From: an uncultured Oscillospiraceae bacterium | GTDB lineage: Bacteria; Bacillota; Clostridia; Oscillospirales; Oscillospiraceae | Direction: 5' to 3' | Assembly: GCA_934573935.1 (NCBI GenBank) | Contig: CAKTMO010000018.1 | Span: 1 to 38,017 of the forward strand | Length of the DNA: 38,017 bases | In this document: one piece after another, positions 16,624-25,328 of the stretch | How positions within the stretch are numbered: position 1 is the first letter of the stretch | Layout of the letters: the number at the start of each line of letters is the position of its first letter | Made by a program: the position numbers and the translations under genes | The notes under the pieces: model-generated | Seen by the model: the letters and a program-made list of their open reading frames with translations, nothing else | Database searches by the model: none | What the model was told of the DNA's origin: nothing

Positions 16624-18183
16624 ATGGAAAGCAAACTCGGCTTGAATTTAGAACTGGTCAATCAGGCGCGTGCCTCCGCTGCCAAGGTGGCGGATGATAC
16701 CCAGCGCTTTATCGACCAGCACACCACCGTCACGGTGGAGCGCGCGGTTTGCCGTCTGCTGGGCATTGATGGTATCAACGATATGGACGTGCCTCTGCCC
16801 AACGTGGTCGTTGACCACCTGATGGCGAACTCCTTCCTGCCCATGGGCGCTTCTTGGGCCATCGGCAACGCCATGGTGGAGACCGGCAAGGATCCCCAGG
16901 GCGTGGCAGAGGCTGTCAGCGCCGGTGAGCTGGATCTCAGCAAGATCCCCGCCCACTCTGATGCAGAGATCCGCGCGGCGATCACCCCCGTGGTGAACGC
17001 CACTGTGGAGCGCATCAACAAGAACGTCGCCCAGCGTAACTCCTATCTGAACGAGTGGGGCGATAAGCAGGGCCCGTACCTGTATATCATCGTGGCAACC
17101 GGCAATATCTACGAGGATATCATCCAGGCCAAGGCCGGCGCCAAGCAGGGTGCCGACATCATCGCCGTCATCCGTACCACCGGCCAGTCCCTGCTGGACT
17201 ACGTGCCTTACGGCGCCACCACCGAGGGCTTCGGCGGCACCTACGCCACCCAGGAGAATTTCCGCCTGATGCGCGCCGCCCTGGACGAAGTGGGCGAAGA
17301 GCAGCACCGCTACATCCGCCTGTGCAACTACTGCTCCGGCCTGTGCATGCCCGAGATCGCCGCCATGGGCGCTCTGGAGCGTCTGGACGTCATGCTGAAC
17401 GACGCTCTGTACGGCATCCTGTTCCGCGATATCAACATGCAGCGTACCATCGTTGACCAGTACTTCTCCCGCGTCATCAACGGCTACGCCGGCGTTATCA
17501 TCAACACCGGTGAGGATAACTACCTGACCACCGATGACGCCATCACTGCCGCCCACACCGTGCTGGCTTCTCAGTTCCTGAACGAAGCCTTCGCCAAGGA
17601 CGCCGGTATGCGCGAGGAGCAGATGGGTCTGGGCCACGCCTTCGAGATGGATCCCGCTGTGGAAAACACCTTCCTGTATGAGCTGGCGCAGGCACAGATG
17701 GCCCGCGAGATCTTCCCCAATGCGCCTCTGAAGTACATGCCTCCCACCAAGTTCATGACCGGCAACATCTTCCGCGGTCATATCCAGGACGCCCTGTTCA
17801 ACATGGTGACCATCCTGACCAACCAGCGCCTGTGCCTGCTGGGCATGATGACCGAGGCTATCCACACTCCGTTTATGTCCGACCGTGCTCTGTCCATCGA
17901 GAACGCCCAGTACATTTTCCGTACCATGAAGGATCTGGGCGACGAGCTGACCTACAAAGAGAACGGCATCATCCGCAACCGCGCCAACGAGGTGCTGGTG
18001 AAGGCCACCGATCTGCTGAAGGAGATCGAGAAGCTGGGCCTGTTCACCACCATCGAGAAGGGCATCTTCGCCGATGTCAAGCGTCCCAAGGACGGCGGCA
18101 AGGGTCTGGCCGGTGTTGTGGTCAAGGACGACAAGTACTTCAATCCCTTCATTGAAGCGATGAAAGGTAAGGTGGGAGCATGA
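16624..18183 (+). CDS. kamD: Lysine 5,6-aminomutase alpha subunit
   Basis: This is the large subunit of the adenosylcobalamin- and PLP-dependent aminomutase that moves the terminal amino group of beta-lysine to carbon 5. The 519 residues match the family length (about 516). Family blocks seen include RASAAKVADDTQRFIDQHTT, TTEGFGGTYATQENFR and PPTKFMTGNIFRGH. GAGGTAACGATA lies before the ATG. It overlaps kamE by four bases (ATGA), the usual coupling of the two subunits. The MutS-like KamB/KamC proteins found beside kamDE in some lysine fermenters are absent here. Confidence 0.96.
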   Translation: MESKLGLNLELVNQARASAAKVADDTQRFIDQHTTVTVERAVCRLLGIDGINDMDVPLPNVVVDHLMANSFLPMGASWAIGNAMVETGKDPQGVAEAVSAGELDLSKIPAHSDAEIRAAITPVVNATVERINKNVAQRNSYLNEWGDKQGPYLYIIVATGNIYEDIIQAKAGAKQGADIIAVIRTTGQSLLDYVPYGATTEGFGGTYATQENFRLMRAALDEVGEEQHRYIRLCNYCSGLCMPEIAAMGALERLDVMLNDALYGILFRDINMQRTIVDQYFSRVINGYAGVIINTGEDNYLTTDDAITAAHTVLASQFLNEAFAKDAGMREEQMGLGHAFEMDPAVENTFLYELAQAQMAREIFPNAPLKYMPPTKFMTGNIFRGHIQDALFNMVTILTNQRLCLLGMMTEAIHTPFMSDRALSIENAQYIFRTMKDLGDELTYKENGIIRNRANEVLVKATDLLKEIEKLGLFTTIEKGIFADVKRPKDGGKGLAGVVVKDDKYFNPFIEAMKGKVGA

Positions 18184-18968
18184 GCAGCGGACTGTACAAT
18201 ACCCATAAGATCGATTTCGATACCACGCTGGATCTGACCCGTCTGAAGCCCTACGGCGACACCATGAACGACGGTAAGGTGCAGACCAGCTTTACCCTGC
18301 CCATCAAGGATGACGAGCGCGGCGAAGAGGCCGCCCGTCAGATCGCCAAGAAGATGGGTCTGGAAGAGCCCAATGTGGCCTATCACGCCGCGCTGGACAA
18401 GGAATTCACCTTCTATGTGGTCTACGGCAGCTGTGTCCACTCCGTCAACTACGAGGATATCCACGTCATCACCGTCGAGTCCGACGTGATGAGCATGGAG
18501 GACACCAACGACTATATCCGTGAGCACATCGGCCGCAAGGTCGTGATGGTGGGCGCTTCCACCGGCACCGACGCCCATACCGTGGGCATCGACGCCATCA
18601 TGAACCGCAAGGGCTTTGCCGGTCACTACGGTCTGGAGCGCTATGAGATGATCGAGGCCTATAACCTGGGCTCTCAGGTCCCTAATGAGGAGTTCATCAA
18701 GAAGGCACTGGAGCTGAAGGCCGACGTGCTGCTGGTCTCCCAGACCGTCACCCAGAAGGATGTTCATATCCAGAATCTGACCAACCTCATCGAACTGTTG
18801 GAGGCCGAGGGCCTGCGTGATAAGTTCGTGGTCTGCTGCGGCGGCCCCCGTATCACTCATGAGCTGGCCAAAGAGCTGGGCTTTGACGCTGGTTTCGGCG
18901 CCGGCAAGTACGCCGACGACGTAGCTTCCTTCGCCGTGACCGAAATGGTCAAGCGCGGCATGAAGTAA
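18180..18968 (+). CDS. kamE: Lysine 5,6-aminomutase beta subunit
   Basis: The small subunit binds adenosylcobalamin and PLP. The DxHxxG motif is present as DAHTVG, Asp131-Gly136, with the cobalt-ligand histidine at 133. The PLP lysine is Lys144 in NRKGFAGHYG. Both numbers equal those of the Clostridium sticklandii enzyme, so the catalytic machinery is intact. A Rossmann-like B12 domain continues through DVLLVSQTVTQKD and VVCCGGPRITHELA. The 262-residue length is normal. It starts within the kamD stop, and a bulged hairpin follows before atoD. Confidence 0.97.
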   Translation: MSSGLYNTHKIDFDTTLDLTRLKPYGDTMNDGKVQTSFTLPIKDDERGEEAARQIAKKMGLEEPNVAYHAALDKEFTFYVVYGSCVHSVNYEDIHVITVESDVMSMEDTNDYIREHIGRKVVMVGASTGTDAHTVGIDAIMNRKGFAGHYGLERYEMIEAYNLGSQVPNEEFIKKALELKADVLLVSQTVTQKDVHIQNLTNLIELLEAEGLRDKFVVCCGGPRITHELAKELGFDAGFGAGKYADDVASFAVTEMVKRGMK

Positions 18969-18974
18969 AACGCA

Positions 18975-19024
18975 AACAGCGCCACTGGACCCGCTGCACC
19001 GGCGATGGCTCAGTGGCCGCTGTT
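18975..19024 (+). other. Intercistronic hairpin between kamE and atoD
   Basis: AACAGCG-CCACTG (18975-18987) pairs with CAGTGG-c-CGCTGTT (19011-19024), thirteen pairs with one bulge. It is not followed by a T run. It is the third such stem inside the operon. Confidence 0.6.
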
Positions 19025-19046
19025 ATAAAATGTAGGAGGAACAGAA

Positions 19047-19739
19047 ATGGCAAAGAAACCTGTACTGACTGCCGCTGAGGCAGCAAAAATGATCCCCGAC
19101 GGCGCCACCATTATGTGCGGCGGCTTCCTGGCCTGCGGCCAGGCCCGCGCCATTGTCAAGGAGCTGGTCAAGCTGGGTACCAAGGATCTGACCCTGATCG
19201 CCAACGATATGGGCCGCGCTGTTGGCCCCATGGGCGAAGAGTTCTTCGGCATTGCCGAGCTGATCCATAACCACCAGGTCAAGCGCGTCATCGCCACTCA
19301 CGTGGGCATGACCCCCGAGGTGGGCCAGCAGAATACCGAGGGCACTCTGGAAGTCAACCTGCTGCCCCAGGGCACCCTGGCTGAGTGCATCCGCGCCGGC
19401 GGCGCCGGTCTGGGCGGCGTGCTGACCCCCGTGGGCATCGACACGCTGGTGGAGGAGTCCCCCCTGTGCCTGGGCCGCCAGACCATCGACGGTAAGGACT
19501 ACCTGCTGATGAAGCCCGTCCACGCCGACTTCGCCCTGCTGGGCGCCTACAAGTGCGACGAGTACGGCAACTGCTGGTACAAGGGCACCATGCGCAACTT
19601 CAACGTTGTCATGGCCACCGCCGCCGACACCGTCATCGCCGAGTGCGAGTATATCGTCCCCGTGGGCGAGATCGAGCCTGAAAACGTTCATACCTACGGC
19701 ATGTGCGTGGATTACATCGTGGAAGGAGACAGAAAGTAA
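19047..19739 (+). CDS. atoD: Butyryl-CoA:acetoacetate CoA-transferase, alpha subunit
   Basis: This class I CoA-transferase subunit works with the next gene to move CoA from butyryl-CoA to acetoacetate, releasing butyrate. The 230 residues show the family start (AAKMIPDGATIMCGGFLACG), the glycine-rich CoA-binding region and IRAGGAGLGGVLTPVGIDT. GTAGGAGGAA precedes the ATG. Its TAA shares one base with the next ATG (TAATG). Substrate choice is inferred from the operon: acetoacetate is the product of Kce. Confidence 0.93.
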   Translation: MAKKPVLTAAEAAKMIPDGATIMCGGFLACGQARAIVKELVKLGTKDLTLIANDMGRAVGPMGEEFFGIAELIHNHQVKRVIATHVGMTPEVGQQNTEGTLEVNLLPQGTLAECIRAGGAGLGGVLTPVGIDTLVEESPLCLGRQTIDGKDYLLMKPVHADFALLGAYKCDEYGNCWYKGTMRNFNVVMATAADTVIAECEYIVPVGEIEPENVHTYGMCVDYIVEGDRK

Positions 19740-20407
19740 TGGAAAAGTCCGAGATCAAAGGCTTTATCGCCAAGCGCTGCGCAAAAGAACTGAAGGACGG
19801 CGATGTCGTCAACCTGGGTATCGGCCTGCCCACCATGATCCCCAACTATCTGCCCGAGGGCGTTGAGCTGATCATCCACGCCGAGCTGGGCATCGTCTCC
19901 GCCGGCAAGTCCCCCAAAGAGGGCGACGCCAACTACGATCCCTACCACGTGGTAGACGCCGGTGGTTCACCCTCCTCCGTGGCTTTCGGCGGCGGCTTCA
20001 TTGACTCCGCCTCCAACTTCGGCCTGATCCGCGGCGGCCATGTGGACGCCTGCTTCCTGGGCGCTCTGGAAGTGGACCAGGAGGGCAACCTGGCCAACTG
20101 GATCATCCCCGGCAAGAAGATGCCCGGCATGGGCGGCGCCATGGATCTGTGCGTCGGCGCCAAGAAGTGCATCGTCTGCATGGAGCACACCGCCAAGGGC
20201 AACCCCAAGATCTTCGAGAAGTGCCGCCTGCCCCTGACCGCCTCCCACTGCGTCAACAAGATCATCACCGAGATGTGCGTCATGGAAGTCACCGACAAGG
20301 GCCTGGTCATGACCGAGATCAACCCCGAGTTCACCGTGGATGACGTCAAGGCCGCTACCGCCTGCCCCATCATCGTGGCCGAGGATCTCAAGAGCATGAT
20401 CGACTAA
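19739..20407 (+). CDS. atoA: Butyryl-CoA:acetoacetate CoA-transferase, beta subunit
   Basis: The catalytic subunit of the CoA-transferase, 222 residues. Glu49 in HAELGIVSAG lies where the catalytic glutamate of class I transferases sits (usually S-E-N-G; here A-E-L-G). Other family blocks are VVNLGIGLPTMIPNYLP, GGSPSSVAFGGGFID and LTASHCVNKIITEM. The ATG at 19739 overlaps the atoD stop and has AAGGAGA upstream; an in-frame ATG at 19703 is rejected because it lies inside atoD. It ends the operon at a strong terminator. Confidence 0.93.
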   Translation: MEKSEIKGFIAKRCAKELKDGDVVNLGIGLPTMIPNYLPEGVELIIHAELGIVSAGKSPKEGDANYDPYHVVDAGGSPSSVAFGGGFIDSASNFGLIRGGHVDACFLGALEVDQEGNLANWIIPGKKMPGMGGAMDLCVGAKKCIVCMEHTAKGNPKIFEKCRLPLTASHCVNKIITEMCVMEVTDKGLVMTEINPEFTVDDVKAATACPIIVAEDLKSMID

Positions 20408-20415
20408 CGAACATC

Positions 20416-20457
20416 AAGCAAAAAAAGAAAGCCCTTGCGGGCTTTCTTTTTTTGCTT
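20416..20457. terminator. Bidirectional terminator between atoA and citrate synthase
   Basis: A 19-bp perfect inverted repeat (20416-20434 with 20439-20457) around TTGC. The outer A/T tract gives a T run on both strands, which suits the convergent genes on either side. Confidence 0.95.
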
Positions 20458-20479
20458 TGCTATGAGATACCGCGATCCC

Positions 20480-21862
20480 TTATACCTCCGGAGCCACCAA
20501 TTTCCCCGTGCGCTCCTCGATGGGTACGTAGTGATCCTTGATGGTCACGGCGCGATAGGCCGGACGCATGATCCGGTGGCAGGTGATGACCTCCTCCATC
20601 CGGTTGGCGCACCAGCCTGCAATACGGGCCGAGGCGAACAGCGGCGTAAACACATCCTCGGGGATCCCCAGCATGGTGTACACAAGACCGGAATACATAT
20701 CCACATTGGCGCACATGGGCGTGTCGCTGCGGCGGCGCTCCTGCACCAGCGGAATGCCCAGCTCCTCCACCTTCTGCAGCAGGGCGAAGTCGTCGGCATA
20801 GCCCTTGATCTCCGCCATGTGCTGGGCGTACCGCTTCAGCAGCACGGCGCGGGGATCGGAAATGGTGTATACCGCGTGGCCCAGACCGTAGATCTTGCCG
20901 GATCTGTCACCGGCGTCGCCGTCCAGGATCTTGTTCAGATAGTCTCGGATCGACCCGTCGTCGTGGGGATCCACATTCTCCTTGATGTACTGGAACATCT
21001 CCATCACCTTGGCGTTGGCACCGCCGTGCAGCGGGCCCTTCAGGGAACCCACCGCGCCTGCGATGGCGCTGTAGGTATCCGTTCCGCTGGAGGACATGGC
21101 GCGGCACACAAAGGTGGAGTTGTTGCCGCCGCCGTGCTCGGCATGCACCATCAGCATCATGTCCAGCAGGTGCGCCTCCTCCTCGGTGTACTGCTTGTTG
21201 GGCCGGATCATCCGCAAAAAGTTCTCCGCCGTGGACAGCTCATCCTCCGGAAAATGGATGTGCAGGGAATCCCCCTGGAAATAGTGCCGCTTTACCGCGT
21301 AGGCGTTGGCCACGATAGAAGGGAAGCAGCCCACCAGCTTGATGGATTGCAGCAGCATATTCTCAATGGACGTGTCGTCCGGATTGTCGTCATAGGAGTA
21401 CAGCGCCAGCACGCTGCGGGCCAGCTTGTTCATAATGTTCCGGCTGGGATGCCGCATGATCATGTCCTCGGTAAAGCCCTCCGGCAGCTTGCGGGCGCGC
21501 TTCATGATCTCGTTGAAGTACTTCAGCTCCGTTTTGGAGGGCAGATACCCCAACAGCAGCAGATACGCCACCTCCTCAAAGCCGAAGGTGCCCGCCTTGC
21601 GGTGCGCCTCCACGATCTCGTTGAGCTCGATGCCGCGGTAATACAGCTGGCCCGGCTTGGGGATCCGCTGACCATCCTGAATGAAATAGCCCTGCACGCT
21701 GCCCACCTTGGACACGCCTGCCAGCACGCCGGTGCCGTCGTTGTTGCGCAGCCCCCGCTTTACGTCGCCGCGGTAATACTCTTCGCTGATGTCATATTCA
21801 CTCCGGATCAGCTGACTCAGTGAACCCGCAAATTTCTCCAAAGTTCCACTGCTGTTGCTCAT
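20480..21862 (-). CDS. gltA: Citrate synthase (GltA family)
   Basis: It condenses oxaloacetate with acetyl-CoA, probably feeding glutamate synthesis in a fermenter. The 460-residue protein has the citrate synthase histidine motifs HAEHGGGNNSTFVCR, PLHGGANAKVMEM and GLGHAVYTISDPRA. The start is the ATG at 21862-21860, with AAAGGAG at 21877-21871; longer in-frame starts would lie upstream of that ribosome site and overlap the promoter. It is not the unrelated Re-type synthase of some clostridia. It has its own promoter. A 2-methylcitrate activity cannot be excluded. Confidence 0.93.
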   Translation of the reverse strand: MSNSSGTLEKFAGSLSQLIRSEYDISEEYYRGDVKRGLRNNDGTGVLAGVSKVGSVQGYFIQDGQRIPKPGQLYYRGIELNEIVEAHRKAGTFGFEEVAYLLLLGYLPSKTELKYFNEIMKRARKLPEGFTEDMIMRHPSRNIMNKLARSVLALYSYDDNPDDTSIENMLLQSIKLVGCFPSIVANAYAVKRHYFQGDSLHIHFPEDELSTAENFLRMIRPNKQYTEEEAHLLDMMLMVHAEHGGGNNSTFVCRAMSSSGTDTYSAIAGAVGSLKGPLHGGANAKVMEMFQYIKENVDPHDDGSIRDYLNKILDGDAGDRSGKIYGLGHAVYTISDPRAVLLKRYAQHMAEIKGYADDFALLQKVEELGIPLVQERRRSDTPMCANVDMYSGLVYTMLGIPEDVFTPLFASARIAGWCANRMEEVITCHRIMRPAYRAVTIKDHYVPIEERTGKLVAPEV

Positions 21863-21917
21863 GACACGATCTCCTTTCCCTATCGCCCCGACGGGGCCTA
21901 TCCTGAAATCCGCTCTC

Positions 21918-21946
21918 ATTATACTGCAGCGAAATTCGTTTTGCAA
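21918..21946 (-). promoter_or_regulatory. Sigma-A promoter of gltA
   Basis: On the minus strand TTGCAA (21946-21941), a 17-base spacer and TATAAT (21923-21918). The remaining gap to 22120 is AT-rich and shows no gene. Confidence 0.88.
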
Positions 21947-22120
21947 GTGTATAATTTTTAACATTCATTTTCAAGCTCTGTAAAGCGTAAAATTATCGTG
22001 AAAATTAAAAAAATGCATGTCAAGCAATAAAGACTTGCACAACATGCGGTTGCATCGGTTTGATAAAGGACGATGCCCACATCGCCCCGCCGGTATAGGG
22101 ACAGCGTTCCGTAAACGGCA

Positions 22121-22150
22121 GCGGGGGCGGACAAATCTGTCCGCCCCCGC
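22121..22150 (-). terminator. GC hairpin after metI
   Basis: Twelve perfect base pairs (GCGGGGGCGGAC with GTCCGCCCCCGC) around AAATCT, 13 bases beyond the metI stop. No clear T run follows on the minus strand, so efficiency is uncertain. Confidence 0.6.
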
Positions 22151-22163
22151 ATTGCTATGCGTG

Positions 22164-22851
22164 TTACTTCAACCGCTTGTCGCACTTCTTGCTCAGCCAC
22201 GTTCCCAGACTCTGGAACAGCTGCACCAGCAGGATCAGCAGCACCACCGCCGCCAGCATCACCAGATACTTGTAGCGGTAATAGCCGTAGTCGATGGCGA
22301 TCTTGCCCAGACCGCCGCCGCCGATGATGCCGCTCATGGCGGAGTAACCCAAAATGGTGGTCAGTGCGATGGTCACGTTCTGGATCAGAGACGGCACGCT
22401 CTCAGGGATCATCACCTTGCAGATGATCTGCATGGGCGTGGCGCCCATGCTCTGGGCGGCCTCGATGATGTTGCCGTCCACCTCGCGGAGACTGCTCTCC
22501 ACCAGCCGCGCCACAAAGGGGAAGGCCGCGGCCACCAGCGGCACGATGGTGGCGGTGGTGCCCACCGCCGTGCCGATCAGCAGGCGGGACAGGGGGAACA
22601 CCATGATCATCAAAATCAGGAAGGGGATCGAGCGCAGCAGGTTGATGACCACATTCAACACCTGCATCAGCCAGCGGGGCAGGGGCAGCACACCGCCCTT
22701 TTCGCCCACTACCAGCAGCACGCCCAGCGGCAGCCCGATCACCAGCGCCAGCGCCGTGCTGAGCACCGTCATATAGAACGTCTCCCAGATGGCGTAGGGC
22801 AGGGAAGGCAGCACCGTCAACAGATCCTGCACAGATTGTTCGCTGAAAATA

Positions 22852-22862
<11 letters not shown>
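22164..22862 (-). CDS. metI: Methionine ABC transporter permease
   Basis: This 232-residue inner-membrane subunit of the MetNIQ uptake system has the MetI start (LPSLPYAIWETFYMT), several hydrophobic segments and the coupling motif EAAQSMGATPMQIICKVMIP. Its start overlaps the end of metN by 11 bases, so translation is coupled. It is last in the metQ-metN-metI order on the minus strand. The substrate (methionine, possibly other sulfur compounds) is inferred from the family and from the Met-rich leader peptide upstream. Confidence 0.94.
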
Positions 22863-23862
<1,000 letters not shown>

Positions 23863-23883
23863 GGACGTCTCCCTCCTTGTGCC

Positions 23884-24774
23884 TTAGTTGCCCTTCAAAG
23901 CGTCCAGCGTGGTCTGCTTGCCGCCATACAGGCCCATGGGCTCCACATGGATGGCGCTGACAGACACGATGTGGGTGCCGTTCTGGGCGTTGAAGTCCTC
24001 CAGATAGGGCAGGTGCTGGAAGTAGTTGGCGTCCACGGTGCCGTCGTCCACCACGGTGTTGGGCACAACGTAGTCATTGTACACTTGGATGTCCAGCGTG
24101 ATGCCCTTGGCGGCCAGGATCTCCTTGGCGACCTCCAGGATCTCCGCGTGGGGCGTGGGGGAGGCGGCCACAGTGATGGTCTCGCCATTCAGGGCGTCAT
24201 AGTCCACGGCGGCGTCATAGCCATCGGTGGGATTCTCCACCACGGATACCACGGAGCCGCTGTACTTCTCGGTGATGAAATCCACCACCTGCTGGCTCTC
24301 CAGCGCGGCCTTCAGGGCCAGGGTCTTGGGGGCGGTCTCGTTGCCCTCCTTCACCGTCAGGATGTTGGCGTAAGCGGAAGCGCTGCCCTCGATCAGCAGG
24401 GAGTCGTTCACAGGATTCAGTCCCGCGTTGATAGCGTAGTTGCTGTTGATCACGGCGTAGTCCACGTCGGGCAGCTGGTTGGGCAGCTGGGCGGCCTCCG
24501 CCTCCACGATCTCCACATTGTACGGATTCTCCACGATGTCGTTCTTGGTGGCGGTGATGCCTGCGCCGTCCGCCAGCTTGATGATGCCGTTCTCCTGCAG
24601 CAGCAGCAGGGCGCGGGCCTCGTTGGTGGTGTCGTTGGGCACGCCGATCTTGATGGCGGTCTTCTCGCCGTCACCGGCAGCATTGCTGCCGCCGCCGCAG
24701 GCGGTCAGGCTCAGGGTCAGGACCAGCGCCAGTGCCAGCGCGGCCAGCTTCACGAAGTAGTTGTGCTTTTTCAT
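23884..24774 (-). CDS. metQ: Methionine-binding lipoprotein
   Basis: The solute-binding lipoprotein of MetNIQ, 296 residues. The signal peptide ends at the lipobox LTAC with Cys26 followed by GGGSNAAG. The NlpA/MetQ body is recognisable (KIGVPNDTTNEARALLLLQENGIIKL, DYAVINSNYAINAGLNP, DANYFQHLPYLEDFN). AAAAAAGGAGA lies ahead of the ATG at 24774. It is the first structural gene behind the attenuator leader, so its transcription depends on escaping the terminator at 24860-24821. Confidence 0.96.
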   Translation of the reverse strand: MKKHNYFVKLAALALALVLTLSLTACGGGSNAAGDGEKTAIKIGVPNDTTNEARALLLLQENGIIKLADGAGITATKNDIVENPYNVEIVEAEAAQLPNQLPDVDYAVINSNYAINAGLNPVNDSLLIEGSASAYANILTVKEGNETAPKTLALKAALESQQVVDFITEKYSGSVVSVVENPTDGYDAAVDYDALNGETITVAASPTPHAEILEVAKEILAAKGITLDIQVYNDYVVPNTVVDDGTVDANYFQHLPYLEDFNAQNGTHIVSVSAIHVEPMGLYGGKQTTLDALKGN

Positions 24775-24820
24775 GATGTTTGTCTCCTTTTTTCATCAAT
24801 TGGATTTACGGGTGAAGAAC

Positions 24821-24860
24821 AAAAATAAAACGGTGGCAGGTCAATCGACCTTCCACCGTT
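24821..24860 (-). terminator. Leader terminator (attenuator) of metQNI
   Basis: On the minus strand AACGGTGG-a-AGGTC (24860-24847) pairs with GACCT-g-CCACCGTT (24842-24829) around GATT, thirteen pairs with one mismatch, followed by TTTTATTTTT to 24821. It lies between a promoter and metQ, not after a gene, and so is an attenuator. Confidence 0.92.
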
Positions 24861-25013
24861 CATGACTGTTGTTCATCCTGCTTCAGCAGGACGCCATACC
24901 GTCTGGGAAAATCAGTTGACCAATGTGAGCGCGACGAAACATGCACATGCTGCACATGCACATCTCCATAGACATCATCATCACGGCGCTCAGCTTCTTC
25001 ATCACTGATTTTC
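24839..25013 (-). promoter_or_regulatory. Antiterminator and protector pairings of the met leader
   Basis: Three segments compete. Segment 1, GAAAATCAGT (25013-25004), next to the ribosome site of the leader peptide, pairs perfectly over 10 bases with ACTGATTTTC (24916-24907). Segment 2, GGTCAACTGATTTTCC (24921-24906), inside the leader ORF after the Met codons, can instead pair with GGAAGGTCGATTGACC (24854-24839) at 15 of 16 positions (three G-U). That second pairing consumes the terminator's 5' arm, loop and part of the 3' arm. A small hairpin, TCCTGC-tgaa-GCAGGA (24891-24876), spans the leader stop codon. Pairings are read from the sequence; the order of folding is inferred. Confidence 0.82.
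24883..25002 (-). CDS. Met/Cys-rich leader peptide of the metQNI operon (39 aa)
   Basis: The ATG at 25002-25000 (or the GTG just before it, 25005) follows GAAAGGAG at 25020-25013. The 39-codon ORF ends in TGA at 24885-24883. It holds ten Met codons, with MMMSMEMCMCSMCM at residues 8-21, and Cys at 15, 17, 20 and 39. The tail GQLIFPDGMASC covers the antiterminator segment. The peptide has no signal or fold that I recognise. Its value is probably the act of translation: ribosomes short of Met-tRNA (or Cys-tRNA) would stall at residues 8-21 and leave segment 2 free to disrupt the terminator. No T-box or S-box blocks are seen between 25050 and 24775. Confidence 0.85.
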   Translation of the reverse strand: MKKLSAVMMMSMEMCMCSMCMFRRAHIGQLIFPDGMASC

Positions 25014-25056
25014 TCCTTTCCTCGGTTCTCATGGCGTGTCCGCCTTGGATGGTGGC

Positions 25057-25085
25057 ATGGTAACGCTTTCGGCGTCATTTGTCAA
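25057..25085 (-). promoter_or_regulatory. Sigma-A promoter of the met leader and metQNI
   Basis: On the minus strand TTGACA (25085-25080), a 17-base spacer and TACCAT (25062-25057). The transcript would begin near 25050, about 45 bases before the leader peptide. Confidence 0.8.
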
Positions 25086-25242
25086 CCCCCATTTTCACAT
25101 TCCGGCCATTTGCCAGAAAATGCGACAGACTTCACCTACCGTTTTTGTATGTTTCGCCACAAGAGAAGCGGTCGAAATAATGACGGCTTCTGCCAGCCAT
25201 TGCCTGGCGGCATGGCATAAAAAGGTGAAGGCTGCACCCATC

Positions 25243-25317
25243 TGCGTGTAGGGGAGGGGCTCTGCCCCTCCCACCGGTACAATGAAAGGGCGGGGTAGAA
25301 CCCCGCCCCTACGCGCA
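25243..25317. repeat. 75-bp palindromic intergenic element with two inner hairpins
   Basis: The ends TGCGTGTAGGGG (25243-25254) and CCCCTACGCGCA (25306-25317) pair over 12 positions. Inside, GGGAGGGGC-tct-GCCCCTCCC (25252-25272) and GGGCGGGGT-aga-ACCCCGCCC (25288-25308) are perfect 9-bp stems. It looks like a REP- or MITE-type mobile palindrome; it could also end MATE transcripts. Only one copy is in the window. The stretch 25086-25242 shows no gene. Confidence 0.7.
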
Positions 25318-25328
25318 ATATCAGATTC

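Noticed and set aside
16648..17865. A long minus-strand frame within kamD
   Set aside because: It is an antisense shadow; kamD carries full family conservation.
24775..25050. T-box or SAM riboswitch ahead of metQ
   Set aside because: No TGGNACCGCG T-box sequence and no S-box core were found; the leader is explained by the Met-rich ORF and its alternative stems.
24860..25078. A 72-codon minus-strand frame over the met leader
   Set aside because: It has no ribosome site at its start, reads through the leader terminator's 5' arm and is in a different frame from the well-placed Met-rich ORF.
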